Source of the DNA: Bradyrhizobium elkanii WSM2783
Lineage (GTDB): Bacteria > Pseudomonadota > Alphaproteobacteria > Rhizobiales > Xanthobacteraceae
DNA: 45,599 bases
Assembly: GCF_000472865.1 (NCBI RefSeq)
Contig: NZ_AXAP01000066.1
Coordinates: forward strand, 1-45,599
Direction: 5' to 3'
In this document: positions 6,454 through 15,138 of the stretch, piece after piece
Numbering within the stretch: position 1 is the stretch's first letter
Layout: the number at the start of each line of letters is the position of its first letter
Made by a program: the position numbers and the translations under genes
The notes under the pieces: model-generated
Told to the model about the DNA's origin: nothing
Database searches by the model: none
Seen by the model: the letters and a program-made list of their open reading frames with translations, nothing else

Positions 6454-8352
6454 GTTGTTATTCGCGCCCGTCACCTGTGCGAAGGCGGCCTGATTGATTG
6501 TGGTTCCGATGTCTTTTTCGATCTTGTTGACGTATTGCGCGACCTGCTCGTCGGTCAATCCGCGCTGCAGCGCCTCTTTCAACTTCTTCACCTCCTCGGA
6601 GGAAAGATCGACCGGCGGCACGATGATGTCGGTGACGCGGAAGACGACGCGCTCGCCACCGGTACCCGTGGCCTGACCGACGCCATCCTTGGCGGTGCGG
6701 AACGCAGCCGCGACCACGCTCTCAGGCACGGCCGGAAGCGAGGCATCGCGGCGGAATTTATCCGCAGTCTCGACCTTCACGCCGAGTGCGGAGGCTTCGT
6801 CGGCCAGCTTGCCGCCGGCCTCGACCTTCTTGACGATCTCGGTTGCCTTTTCGCGCAGCCTGGTCGCGATCTGGTCCTCGCGCCATTTCGCCTCGACCTG
6901 GGCGCGCACCTCGTCGAGGCTGCGCTCGCGCGACGGCGTCACGCCGAGCACGTCGTACCAGACGTAGCCGCCGCGGAACTGGATCGGCTCGTTGTCGACG
7001 CCGACATCGCTGCCGAAGGCCTGCGAGACGACATCGAGGCCGGTCGGAATGTTCGCCACGGGCTGGCCGTTCGGCATGCGGCCGGAGCGGTCGACGGCGT
7101 CGATGGTGACGGCGGCGAGCCCAAGCTTCTGCGCCGCCTCGACGAGGTTGGCGCCGCCGCCGCGCTCATCTTCCATCTTGTTGTGGAGATCGGCGACCTT
7201 CTCGCGGGCGCGCTCGGCTGCGATCTGCTTCTTGATCTCGCCGGCCATGCTTTCATAGGTCGGCGTCGTGCCCGGCTCGATCTTGCCGACCTTGACCAGC
7301 GCCACGCCAAAGCGGCCCTGCACCGGCTGGCTGACTTCGCCTGAGGGCAGGGAGAACGCCGCATCCGCCACCGCCGGATCGAGGATCGCCGACTTCGCGA
7401 CCACGCCGAGATCGACGTCGGACAGATTGAGGTTGCGTTCCTTGGCGAGGTCGTCGAACGAGGTGTTCGAGGTCAGCCGCGCACGTGCGGCAGTGGCTTC
7501 CTCCACGTTCGGAAACACGATCTGCGATACCTCGCGCTTCTCCGGCGTGCCAAGCTGGTTGCGGCGCTGTTCGAATATCTTCTTGGCATCCTCGTCGGAG
7601 ACCTCGGTCCACTTGCCGATCTCCTCGGGCGTCACGACGACGAACGCGATCTTGCGGAATTCTGGCGCGCGGAACTGGGCCTTGTGATCCTCGAAATAGG
7701 CGGCGAGCGCCTCGGGCGAGGGCGGGTCGATGGTGCCGGCCTGCGCTGCGTCGAGCTTGATGTACTCGATCGAGCGCTGCTCGTTCTGATAACGGACCAG
7801 GGCCTCGATCAAGGTCTTTGGCGGCTCGATGCCGGCGCCGATCGTGCCGGCGATCTGGCGGCGGAGGCCGACGCGGCGCTGCTCGGCGAGATAGCGCTGC
7901 TCGGTGTAGCCGAACTGGCGGATCACGGACTGGAAGCGCTGCGGCTCGAACTGGCCGTTCAGCCCCTTGAAGTTCGGATCGTTGTAGATCGAGCGCATCG
8001 TCTCTTCCTGAGACTGGCCGAGCCGAAGCCGCCGGGCCTCCTCGTCAAGGGCCGCTTCCGCGATCGTCTGCTGCAGCACCTGGCGGTCAAAGCCGAAGGC
8101 GCGCGCCTGGTCAGGCGTCAACGGACGGCCGAACTGGCGGCCGACCTGCTGCAGCCGGTCGGTGTAGATCTGGCGGAACTGCTCGGTCGAGATTTCGGTG
8201 CTGCCAACCTTGGCGAGCGTCGACTGGCCGAACCCCTTGAAGATGTCGGCAATGCCCCAGATTCCGAAACTGACAATCAAAACGCCCATCACCACGGCCA
8301 TGACGATCTTGCCGAGCCAGTTTGATGAGGCTGTCCGAATTCCTCGAAGCAT
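6451..8352 (-). CDS. ppiD: Periplasmic folding chaperone / peptidylprolyl isomerase (PpiD-like, SurA N-domain)
   Basis: PpiD-type proteins are anchored in the inner membrane and help fold newly exported outer-membrane and periplasmic proteins at the Sec exit. One membrane helix (about residues 14-34, KIVMAVVMGVLIVSFGIWGI) is followed by a SurA-N-like region, a parvulin-type domain in the middle (FRKIAFVVVTPEEI through GEVSQPVQGRFGVALVKVG) and a long helical C-terminal region. The start at 8352 (MLRGIRTASSNWLG) is chosen because upstream in-frame residues look untranslated and relatives begin there; a GTG at 8433 would add 27 residues. At about 633 residues it is full length. It is divergent from tpiA across 311 bases. 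Confidence 0.9.
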   Translation of the reverse strand: MLRGIRTASSNWLGKIVMAVVMGVLIVSFGIWGIADIFKGFGQSTLAKVGSTEISTEQFRQIYTDRLQQVGRQFGRPLTPDQARAFGFDRQVLQQTIAEAALDEEARRLRLGQSQEETMRSIYNDPNFKGLNGQFEPQRFQSVIRQFGYTEQRYLAEQRRVGLRRQIAGTIGAGIEPPKTLIEALVRYQNEQRSIEYIKLDAAQAGTIDPPSPEALAAYFEDHKAQFRAPEFRKIAFVVVTPEEIGKWTEVSDEDAKKIFEQRRNQLGTPEKREVSQIVFPNVEEATAARARLTSNTSFDDLAKERNLNLSDVDLGVVAKSAILDPAVADAAFSLPSGEVSQPVQGRFGVALVKVGKIEPGTTPTYESMAGEIKKQIAAERAREKVADLHNKMEDERGGGANLVEAAQKLGLAAVTIDAVDRSGRMPNGQPVANIPTGLDVVSQAFGSDVGVDNEPIQFRGGYVWYDVLGVTPSRERSLDEVRAQVEAKWREDQIATRLREKATEIVKKVEAGGKLADEASALGVKVETADKFRRDASLPAVPESVVAAAFRTAKDGVGQATGTGGERVVFRVTDIIVPPVDLSSEEVKKLKEALQRGLTDEQVAQYVNKIEKDIGTTINQAAFAQVTGANNN

Positions 8353-8479
8353 GGGTCCAACTTGTTTGAAAAGGAGGGGAACCGGGTCGCGCCCGGGGAT
8401 GATCCGATAAGCGGATTCCTTAAAGCGCGTCACCGAGTTGGGAACGCATCATAAAGTGGCAACTGCGCCGTCGCAACCT

Positions 8480-8531
8480 AGAGCATGATCCGGAAAAGTG
8501 GACCCCGGTTTTCCGGAAAGATCATGCTCAA
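8480..8531. repeat. GAGCATGATCCGG-type palindromic repeat, copy C
   Basis: This short-form copy, AGAGCATGATCCGGAAAAGT through ATCATGCTCA, lies in the 311-base divergent region between ppiD and tpiA. Apart from this repeat and the two presumed promoters, nothing else is recognisable in 8353-8663. Confidence 0.85.
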
Positions 8532-8663
8532 ACAAGAAGCTAACGCGGGACGGCGGATGCCGTCCCGCTATGGCGGCGATTTGTAGCGGTGGACCGCCGG
8601 GTCTGGAAGTGAGAGCCGGGCTCTGCTAGCGCATGTCGACCACCATCTCTCGGGAATCCTGCC

Positions 8664-9419
8664 ATGACCGACGCCATCCGGCCGCTGATCGCCGGCAATT
8701 GGAAAATGAACGGCCTGAAAGCCTCCATCGGCGAATTCGACGCCATGCTGGCGGGGGCCGGCGCGCTGGCCGGCAAGGCCGATCTCCTGGTCTGCCCGCC
8801 GGCGACCTTGATTGCCGCCTTTGCTGACAAGGCCCGCGGCGCGAAGGTCGCCGTCGGGGCCCAGGATTGCCATCCCAAGGCCTCCGGAGCCCATACCGGG
8901 GACATCTCGGCGGAAATGCTGGCGGATGCCGGCGCCAGCGCCATCATCGTCGGCCATTCCGAGCGCCGCGCCGACCATGGCGAGACCGATGCGCTGGTCC
9001 GCCAGAAGGCCGAAGCTGCCTGGCGCGCAGGCCTCACCGCGATCGTCTGCATCGGCGAGACCCGCGAGCAGCGCGATGCCGGGCGGGCGCTGGATGTCTG
9101 CGGCACCCAGCTCAAGGGCTCGCTGCCGGACGGTTCGACTGCGGCCAATTTGGTGGTCGCCTACGAGCCGGTCTGGGCGATCGGTACCGGGCTGACCCCG
9201 ACGGTGCAGGATGTCGAGCAAGTTCATAAGTTTATCCGGAGGTTCTTGACGGAACGCTTCAAAGGAGAGGGCGTAAATGTCCGGATTCTCTATGGCGGCT
9301 CCGTAAAACCCTCGAATGCGGCCGAGCTATTGGGCGTTGCCAATGTCAACGGCGCGCTGGTCGGCGGTGCCAGCCTGAAGGCAGCCGATTTCCTTGCGAT
9401 CGCGGCGGGCGCTCCCTAG
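8664..9419 (+). CDS. tpiA: Triosephosphate isomerase
   Basis: TpiA interconverts dihydroxyacetone phosphate and glyceraldehyde 3-phosphate in glycolysis and gluconeogenesis. The 251-residue TIM barrel has AGNWKMNG with the active-site Lys near the start, His98 in VGHSERR, Glu168 in YEPVWAIGTG (catalytic base) and the phosphate-binding YGGSVKPSNA. All catalytic residues are present. It is followed on the same strand by secG (132-base gap), a common alphaproteobacterial order (tpiA-secG-pyrG-kdsA-eno). Confidence 0.97.
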   Translation: MTDAIRPLIAGNWKMNGLKASIGEFDAMLAGAGALAGKADLLVCPPATLIAAFADKARGAKVAVGAQDCHPKASGAHTGDISAEMLADAGASAIIVGHSERRADHGETDALVRQKAEAAWRAGLTAIVCIGETREQRDAGRALDVCGTQLKGSLPDGSTAANLVVAYEPVWAIGTGLTPTVQDVEQVHKFIRRFLTERFKGEGVNVRILYGGSVKPSNAAELLGVANVNGALVGGASLKAADFLAIAAGAP

Positions 9420-9551
9420 CTGGATTGCGGCGGTTATTGGGGTGGCGTTGCCGGTCCCGATCGTGTAACACCGCGCAACTTCAGGAAAACCCGCTGATAG
9501 CGTGTGAGCCGCCGGAACCCGGCGCTTCTAGGCTTGCGACGGAAGGTCACA

Positions 9552-9947
9552 ATGCAGACTGTCGTCATCGTCATCCACCTCATGATCGTCGCCGTGATGA
9601 TCGGGGCCGTGCTGCTGCAGAAATCCGAGGGCGGCGGCCTTGGCATGGGTGGGGGCGCGGGCTTCATGTCGAGCCGCGGCACCGCGAACCTGCTGACGCG
9701 GACCACCGCGGTCCTGGCGGTATTGTTCTTCGCGACCAGCCTGTTTCTGTCCTGGCATGCCGGCCTCAGCCGCCAGCCGACCTCGGTCCTCGGCACCGGC
9801 GCCCCGGCGCCGACGCAGCAGCCCGCTGGCGGCGCGCCGATCACGCCGCCGACCTCGGGCGGCATCCTGGATTCGCTGAAGAAGGCCGACGAACAGCAGG
9901 GCCAGCAGGCCCCCGCCGGCGGCCCGCAGGCGCCGCGCTCGCAATAA
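9552..9947 (+). CDS. secG: Preprotein translocase subunit SecG
   Basis: SecG is the small auxiliary subunit of the SecYEG protein-conducting channel in the inner membrane. Two membrane helices (about residues 1-22 and 52-68) flank the diagnostic cytoplasmic loop LLQKSEGGGLGMGGGAGFMS followed by SRGTANLLTR. The start at 9552 has GGAAGG five bases upstream; an upstream in-frame start at 9504 would add an unlikely basic 16-residue leader. The C-terminal 60 residues are low-complexity Pro, Ala and Gln (TQQPAGGAPITPP, EQQGQQAPAGGPQ), longer than in E. coli SecG but usual in rhizobia. Confidence 0.95.
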   Translation: MQTVVIVIHLMIVAVMIGAVLLQKSEGGGLGMGGGAGFMSSRGTANLLTRTTAVLAVLFFATSLFLSWHAGLSRQPTSVLGTGAPAPTQQPAGGAPITPPTSGGILDSLKKADEQQGQQAPAGGPQAPRSQ

Positions 9948-10041
9948 TGCGGGGTGGCTATGCAGGGTGCAGGACTGGCGTCCTGCGTCAGGAATCGCCA
10001 TTAACGGTCTGACTAAGCAGTAAAATTCACGTCACTCACAG

Positions 10042-10062
10042 CCCGGCAACAAGTTTGCCGGG
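10042..10062 (+). promoter_or_regulatory. Hairpin in the pyrG leader
   Basis: CCCGGCAA (10042-10049) and TTGCCGGG (10055-10062) form a perfect 8-bp stem with a 5-base loop, 53 bases before pyrG. There is no following U-run, so it could be a weak secG terminator or a leader structure. It does not resemble the C-rich initial-transcript attenuator of Gram-positive pyrG. Confidence 0.35.
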
Positions 10063-10115
10063 AGGACACGAATCATTTTGGCGAATCGCCCTCGTCGAGA
10101 TAGAGGTTAGGCCCC

Positions 10116-11747
10116 ATGGCGCGGTACATATTCATCACCGGCGGCGTGGTCTCCTCACTCGGCAAGGGTCTGGCTTCAGCGGCATTAGGTGCCCTGCTGC
10201 AGGCACGCGGGTACAAGGTCCGCCTCCGCAAGCTCGATCCTTATCTCAACCTCGATCCCGGAACGATGTCGCCGTACCAGCACGGCGAAGTGTTCGTGAC
10301 CGACGACGGCGCCGAGACCGATCTCGATCTCGGCCATTACGAGCGCTTCACCGGGCGGCCGGCGACCAAGGCCGACAACATCACCACCGGGCGCATCTAC
10401 CAGGACATCATCTCGAAGGAACGGCGCGGCGATTATCTCGGCGCCACCATCCAGGTGGTCCCGCACGTCACCAACGCGATCAAGGAATTCGTGCTCGACG
10501 GCAACGGCGGCTATGATTTCGTCCTGGTCGAGATCGGCGGCACGGTGGGCGACATTGAGGGCCTGCCGTTCTTCGAGGCGATCCGTCAGCTCAAGAATGA
10601 ATTGCCGCGCGATCATGCGGTCTACATTCATCTGACGCTTTTGCCGTACATCCCAAGTGCGGGCGAGCTCAAGACAAAACCGACGCAGCACTCGGTGAAG
10701 GAACTACGCTCGATCGGCATCCAGCCGGATATCCTGCTCTGCCGCACCGACCGCGAGATTCCGAAGGAGGAGCGGCGCAAGCTCGGGCTGTTCTGCAACG
10801 TGCGCGAAAGTGCTGTGATCGAGGCGCGCGACGTCGACAACATCTATGCCGTGCCCGAGGCCTATCACGCCGCCGGCCTCGATGACGAGGTCTTGGCCGC
10901 GTTCGGGATCGCGCCGAAGATTCCACCGGCGCTGCAGAGCTGGCACGTCATCAACGAGCGCGTCCGCAATCCCGAGGGCGCCGTGACGATCGCGATCGTC
11001 GGCAAATATACCGGGATGAAGGATGCCTATAAGTCGCTGATCGAGGCGCTCTCCCATGGCGGCATCGCCAACAAGGTGAAGGTCAATCTCGACTGGATCG
11101 AGAGCGAGGTGTTCGAGAACGAGGACCCCGCGCCGTTCCTCGAGCACGTCAACGGCATCCTGGTGCCCGGCGGCTTCGGCCAGCGCGGCGCGGAAGGGAA
11201 AATCCGGGCGGCGCAATTCGCCCGCGAGCGCGACGTGCCGTATTTCGGCATCTGCTTCGGCATGCAGATGGCGGTGATCGAGGCCGCGCGCAATCTGGTC
11301 GGCATCGAGCAGGCCAATTCCACCGAATTCGGCCCGACGCCTGAGCCGTTGGTTGGCCTGATGACGGAATGGCTGCGCGGCAACGAACTGGAGAGGCGGT
11401 CGCAGGCTGGCGATCTCGGCGGCACCATGCGGCTCGGCGCGTATCCTGCGGTCCTCAAGCGCGGCAGCCGCGTCTCCGAAGTCTATGGCGGCGCCACCGA
11501 AATCTCCGAGCGCCATCGCCACCGCTACGAGGTCAATACTGCCTACAAGGACCGGCTCGAGCAGCACGGCCTGCGCTTCTCGGGCCTGTCACCCGACGGC
11601 GTATTGCCGGAGATCGTCGAATACGAGGACCATCCCTGGTTCATCGGTGTGCAATTCCACCCCGAACTGAAGTCGCGCCCGTTCGAGCCGCATCCGCTCT
11701 TTGCCTCGTTCATCCAGGCGGCGATGGCGCAATCGCGGCTGGTCTAG
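10116..11747 (+). CDS. pyrG: CTP synthase
   Basis: PyrG aminates UTP to CTP using glutamine and ATP. The N-terminal synthetase domain opens with FITGGVVSSLGKGLASAALG and carries DPYLNLDPGTMSPYQHGEVF and the UTP-site segment GTVGDIEGLPF. The C-terminal class I glutamine amidotransferase domain (about 290-543) has the nucleophile Cys380 in YFGICFGMQ and the His515/Glu517 pair in FHPELKSRP. At 543 residues it is full length. An inverted-repeat element starts three bases after the stop and may terminate the transcript. Confidence 0.98.
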   Translation: MARYIFITGGVVSSLGKGLASAALGALLQARGYKVRLRKLDPYLNLDPGTMSPYQHGEVFVTDDGAETDLDLGHYERFTGRPATKADNITTGRIYQDIISKERRGDYLGATIQVVPHVTNAIKEFVLDGNGGYDFVLVEIGGTVGDIEGLPFFEAIRQLKNELPRDHAVYIHLTLLPYIPSAGELKTKPTQHSVKELRSIGIQPDILLCRTDREIPKEERRKLGLFCNVRESAVIEARDVDNIYAVPEAYHAAGLDDEVLAAFGIAPKIPPALQSWHVINERVRNPEGAVTIAIVGKYTGMKDAYKSLIEALSHGGIANKVKVNLDWIESEVFENEDPAPFLEHVNGILVPGGFGQRGAEGKIRAAQFARERDVPYFGICFGMQMAVIEAARNLVGIEQANSTEFGPTPEPLVGLMTEWLRGNELERRSQAGDLGGTMRLGAYPAVLKRGSRVSEVYGGATEISERHRHRYEVNTAYKDRLEQHGLRFSGLSPDGVLPEIVEYEDHPWFIGVQFHPELKSRPFEPHPLFASFIQAAMAQSRLV

Positions 11748-11750
11748 GCC

Positions 11751-11853
11751 GTCATTCCGCGATGCGCCGAAGGCGCAGGCCCGGAATCCATCGGGCCGCA
11801 AGCTACGTGGACAAATGGATTCCGGGCTCGCGCTGCGCGCGCCCCGGAATGAC
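11751..11853. repeat. Inverted-repeat element directly behind pyrG
   Basis: The ends GTCATTCCG (11751-11759) and CGGAATGAC (11845-11853) are inverted. Inner arms CCCGGAATCCAT and ATGGATTCCGGG also pair. It belongs to the same family as 305-427. Its position three bases after the pyrG stop makes a transcription-terminating role plausible. Confidence 0.75.
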
Positions 11854-11994
11854 AGGGTACGATTAAACTACGATTGATCCGCGTGAAGTTATGCGCGCGC
11901 CGCTGCGTGGCGTGCGTGGCCCGCTCAAGACAGTCTCCCTCGCAACGGCTATAAGTGCTGCACCGAGCGCACAACAATCAGGGAGGACTGCCGA

Positions 11995-12321
11995 ATGATC
12001 TATGAGACCCGCGTCTATCGCTGCCTGCCGGGCCGGCTGCCGGCACTGCTCAAGCGCTTCGACACCATCACGCTCAAGCTGTGGGAGAAGCACGGTATCA
12101 AGCAGGTCGGTTTCTTCACAACGCTGGTCGGCGAATCCAATCAGGAGCTGACCTACATCCTGGCTTGGGAATCCCTTGCCGATCGCGAGAAGAAATGGAC
12201 GGCGTTCCAGAGCGATCCGGAATGGATTTCGGCGCGGGCCAAGACCGAAGAGGATGGCCAGATCGTCGGCAATATCGTCAACCAGTTGCTGGTGCCGACC
12301 ACATTCTCCGCGCTGAAGTGA
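11995..12321 (+). CDS. NIPSNAP family protein
   Basis: This 108-residue single-domain protein has the NIPSNAP ferredoxin-like alpha/beta fold. Features are MIYETRVYRCLPGRLPALLKRF at the N-terminus, LWEKHGIKQVGFFTT in the middle and the closing WTAFQSDPEW followed by ARAKTEEDG. GGGAGGA precedes the ATG at good spacing. NIPSNAP and related dimeric alpha-beta barrel proteins have no agreed bacterial function; some bind small hydrophobic ligands. It stands between pyrG and kdsA and has its own 141-base upstream region after the repeat element. Confidence 0.9.
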   Translation: MIYETRVYRCLPGRLPALLKRFDTITLKLWEKHGIKQVGFFTTLVGESNQELTYILAWESLADREKKWTAFQSDPEWISARAKTEEDGQIVGNIVNQLLVPTTFSALK

Positions 12322-12416
12322 GGCTCAGTGCAACCCTGATATTCCCGGGGGCAATACGGGGTTGATCCTGGTGTCGCGGATCGGCATGGTCCGCGCGAAA
12401 TTGAAAGGACACACCG

Positions 12417-13268
12417 TTGAACGCCAAGACCTCGGCGGCCCCGATCGTCAATGTCGGCCCGGTCAAGTTCGGCAACGATCTGCCGATCTCAATCATCGCC
12501 GGCCCTTGCCAGCTCGAGAGCCGAGCGCATGCGCTGGAGGTGGCCGGCGCGCTGAAGGAGATCGCAGGCCGCCTGAACGTTGGGCTGGTCTACAAGACGT
12601 CCTTCGACAAGGCCAACCGCACCAGCGCATCCGCCGCGCGCGGCATCGGGCTGGCGCAGGCGCTGCCGATCTTTGCCGAGATCCGGTCCTCGCTCGGCCT
12701 GCCTGTCCTGACCGACGTGCACGAGCCCGCGCAATGCGCGGAGGTTGCGCCGGCGGTCGACGTGCTGCAGATTCCGGCCTTCCTCTGCCGGCAGACCGAT
12801 CTGCTGCTTGCGGCCGCCGCAACCGGAAAGGTCGTCAACGTCAAGAAGGGCCAGTTCCTCGCGCCGTGGGACATGGCCAATGTGGTTGCAAAACTCACTA
12901 GCGCCGACAACCCGAACGTGCTGGTGACCGAGCGCGGCGCGTCCTTTGGCTACAATACGCTGGTCTCCGACATGCGCGCGCTGCCGATCCTGGCGCGCAC
13001 CACCGGCGCGCCTGTTATCTTTGACGCCACCCATTCGGTGCAGCAACCGGGCGGGAAGGGGGCATCCTCGGGCGGCGAGCGCGAATTCGTCCCCGTGCTG
13101 GCGCGCGCGGCCGTTGCGGTCGGCGTTGCCGGCGTCTTCATCGAGACCCATCCCGATCCCGATCGCGCCCCATCCGACGGGCCGAACATGGTGCCGCTCC
13201 GCGAGTTCGAGGGGCTGGTCAGGACGCTGATGCAATTCGACGCGCTCGCCAAGAAGGCGGCGCGTTGA
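12417..13268 (+). CDS. kdsA: 3-deoxy-8-phosphooctulonate synthase (KDO8P synthase)
   Basis: KdsA condenses phosphoenolpyruvate with arabinose 5-phosphate to KDO-8-phosphate, the precursor of the inner core sugar of lipopolysaccharide. Family blocks are IIAGPCQLES, YKTSFDKANRTS, PVLTDVHEPAQ, FLCRQTDLL, RGASFGYNTLVSDMR and FDATHSVQQPGG. Cys31 in AGPCQLES, where E. coli has Asn, places it in the metal-dependent class. Translation probably starts at TTG 12417, with AAGGA seven bases upstream; no ATG or GTG lies nearby in frame. It is followed 19 bases later by an MFS gene that may share its transcript. Confidence 0.96.
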   Translation: MNAKTSAAPIVNVGPVKFGNDLPISIIAGPCQLESRAHALEVAGALKEIAGRLNVGLVYKTSFDKANRTSASAARGIGLAQALPIFAEIRSSLGLPVLTDVHEPAQCAEVAPAVDVLQIPAFLCRQTDLLLAAAATGKVVNVKKGQFLAPWDMANVVAKLTSADNPNVLVTERGASFGYNTLVSDMRALPILARTTGAPVIFDATHSVQQPGGKGASSGGEREFVPVLARAAVAVGVAGVFIETHPDPDRAPSDGPNMVPLREFEGLVRTLMQFDALAKKAAR

Positions 13269-13287
13269 GGGGGCGGGTGCGAAACGC

Positions 13288-14496
13288 GTGACCGCAACTG
13301 GCCGCCTGCCGCCGGCGCTCAACATCATTGCGATCGCGACCTTTGCCGCGAGTCTTTCGGCGCGTGCGCTCGATCCGGTGCTTCCGCATGTCGCCGACGA
13401 GTTCAGCGTCAGCATCGCAACCGCCGCAAGCTTTGCCGCGGTGTTCGCCTTCACCTTCGCTATCGTCCAACCGCTGCTGGGCGCCGCCGCCGACCTGTTC
13501 GGCAAGGCGCGGCTGATGATCATCTGTCTCGTGCTGCTCGGGCTCGCCAACATTCTCGGCGCGCTGTCGACATCCTTCTCGATGCTGTTCGCCACTCGCA
13601 TCCTCGCCGGCATCGGCTCCGGCGGCGTGTTTCCGGTCGCGCTCGGGCTGACCAGCGATCTCGTGGCGCCCGACAAGCGCCAGGTCGCGATCGGGCGAAC
13701 GCTGGCTGGCGCCATGACCGGCAACCTGCTGGGCGCTTCGGCCTCCGGCCTGATCGGCGATTTCCTCGGCTGGCGCGGCGTGCTCGCCGTGCTCGGCGCC
13801 CTCGTCGTTCTGGCTTCGCTTGCGGTGCTCGCCGGCTTCCGTGGCGCGAAGCTCGCGCATCCGCCCAAGACGAGCTTTTCTGCCTTGAAGCAGGGCTACC
13901 GCACCATCTTCACCAATCCGAACGCGCCCGTCTGCTATTCGGCAGTCTTCATCGAAGGCTGCTGCGTGCTCGGGCTGTTTCCGTTCGTGGCGTCGTTCCT
14001 GTTCGATCTCGGTGAAACTTCGCTGTCGATCGCGGGCATCGTCATCGCGGGGTTCGCGGTGGGCGGCCTGTTCTACACCATGACCGTATCGCGCTTTCTG
14101 CCACGGCTCGGCGTCAAGGGCATGATGATCGCAGGCGCGACGCTGGTCGCCGTCCAGCTAGTGGCCGTCGCGTTCAGTCCCGGCTGGAAGATGCAGGCGC
14201 TGAGCCTGCTGGCGATGGGCTGGGGCTTCTACATGATCCATGGCTGCCTGCAGGTATTCGCCAGCGAGCTGTCGGTGGAGGCGCGCGCGACCGCGATGTC
14301 CCTGCATTCGTTCTTTTTCTTCATGGGCCAGACCGTGGGCCCAATCGCCTATGGCTTCGGCCTCGCGCACGCCGGAAGGGTGCCGACCTTGCTGACGTCG
14401 GCCGCAATCATGATCGCGCTGGGACTAGCCTGCGCCACATTGCTGAAGCAGAGGATTCCGGCCGACGCCGCCGGTCGTCCCGACGTCGCTGCGTAG
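13288..14496 (+). CDS. MFS transporter (drug:H+ antiporter-like)
   Basis: This 402-residue, twelve-helix major facilitator protein sits in the inner membrane. Motif A appears in the loop after helix 2 as GAAADLFGKARLM and a motif C-like segment follows in helix 5 (LLGASASGLIGDFLGWRGVL), features of proton-driven exporters. The start is GTG 13288 behind a GGGCGGG run. It begins 19 bases after kdsA, so read-through is likely, but it is not normally part of the kdsA-eno order and marks the beginning of accessory DNA. The substrate cannot be inferred. Confidence 0.88.
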   Translation: MTATGRLPPALNIIAIATFAASLSARALDPVLPHVADEFSVSIATAASFAAVFAFTFAIVQPLLGAAADLFGKARLMIICLVLLGLANILGALSTSFSMLFATRILAGIGSGGVFPVALGLTSDLVAPDKRQVAIGRTLAGAMTGNLLGASASGLIGDFLGWRGVLAVLGALVVLASLAVLAGFRGAKLAHPPKTSFSALKQGYRTIFTNPNAPVCYSAVFIEGCCVLGLFPFVASFLFDLGETSLSIAGIVIAGFAVGGLFYTMTVSRFLPRLGVKGMMIAGATLVAVQLVAVAFSPGWKMQALSLLAMGWGFYMIHGCLQVFASELSVEARATAMSLHSFFFFMGQTVGPIAYGFGLAHAGRVPTLLTSAAIMIALGLACATLLKQRIPADAAGRPDVAA

Positions 14497-14514
14497 AGTG
14501 TTTCCTCGCCAGGG

Positions 14515-14625
14515 CAAGTACTCGAACAGGCCGAGACCCCACGCGAAGGCCGCGATGACGAAGCCGGTGGCGACCACGCGCCAGCCGTAGAACATCTCGA
14601 TTTTCGCTTCCGGGCGGGCCGGCAT
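14515..14625 (-). pseudogene. N-terminal remnant of an MFS transporter
   Basis: Reading from about 14625, the translation contains MFYGWRVVATGFVIAAFAWG and then LGL, the hallmark first helix of the oxalate/formate-antiporter-like MFS branch. After that the similarity stops: the following residues run into the 3' end of the convergent MFS gene. Only about 27 to 30 residues remain of a protein that normally has about 400. There is no matching 3' part in the window. Confidence 0.55.
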
Positions 14626-14644
14626 CTGTACCCCCACCGCCGAT

Positions 14645-15091
14645 CTACATGCGGATGAGGACGACGCCACCGACAAGCATGATGGCGCCGGCAACGCGGA
14701 TCGCGGTGATGGGATGGACCGGAACCCCCATCAGCCCGAAATGGTCGAACACGATGGAGCCGAACATCTGGCCCGCGATCAGCAGGGCGAAGAAGGTCGC
14801 CGCGCCGAGTTGGGGAACGAGGAAGATGCCCAGACCGATGAAGATTGCGCCGAACAGGCCGCCGCTCCATGCGAACCAGGGAATGCGGGACGCCGTCGCC
14901 ACAGACGGAATCGGATCCTGCAGGAGCAGCGCGAGCCCCACCATGCAGATGACGCCCAGCAAGTAGCTCATGAAACCCGACCAGGCGGCCGACGTCAGCG
15001 CCGCGCGCAGGTTTGCGTTGAGCGCCTGCTGCACAACGAGACTGATCCCGGCCGCGACGGCCAGGATCATGGGAAAGATGAGCTTCAGCAT
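14645..15091 (-). CDS. DMT-superfamily membrane protein (DUF606/YdcZ-like)
   Basis: This 148-residue protein has about five hydrophobic helices typical of the small DUF606 (YdcZ) half-transporters of the drug/metabolite superfamily. The first is MLKLIFPMILAVAAGISLVV, and the last ends VAGAIMLVGGVVLIRM. Such short units usually work as dimers. The ATG at 15091 has CGGAG six bases upstream; extension to 15349 would overlap paiB and is not credible. It lies 47 bases downstream of the PaiB-like gene on the same strand and probably shares its message. The substrate is unknown. Confidence 0.85.
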   Translation of the reverse strand: MLKLIFPMILAVAAGISLVVQQALNANLRAALTSAAWSGFMSYLLGVICMVGLALLLQDPIPSVATASRIPWFAWSGGLFGAIFIGLGIFLVPQLGAATFFALLIAGQMFGSIVFDHFGLMGVPVHPITAIRVAGAIMLVGGVVLIRM

Positions 15092-15138
15092 GTTATCTCC
15101 GAGTTCTTGTGCTCGGCTCCCGAACGACGAGCGGACGC

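Noticed and set aside
12489..13868. Minus-strand 459-codon open frame across kdsA and the MFS gene
   Set aside because: Antisense shadow crossing two real genes; composition is low-complexity Arg/Ala/Ser.
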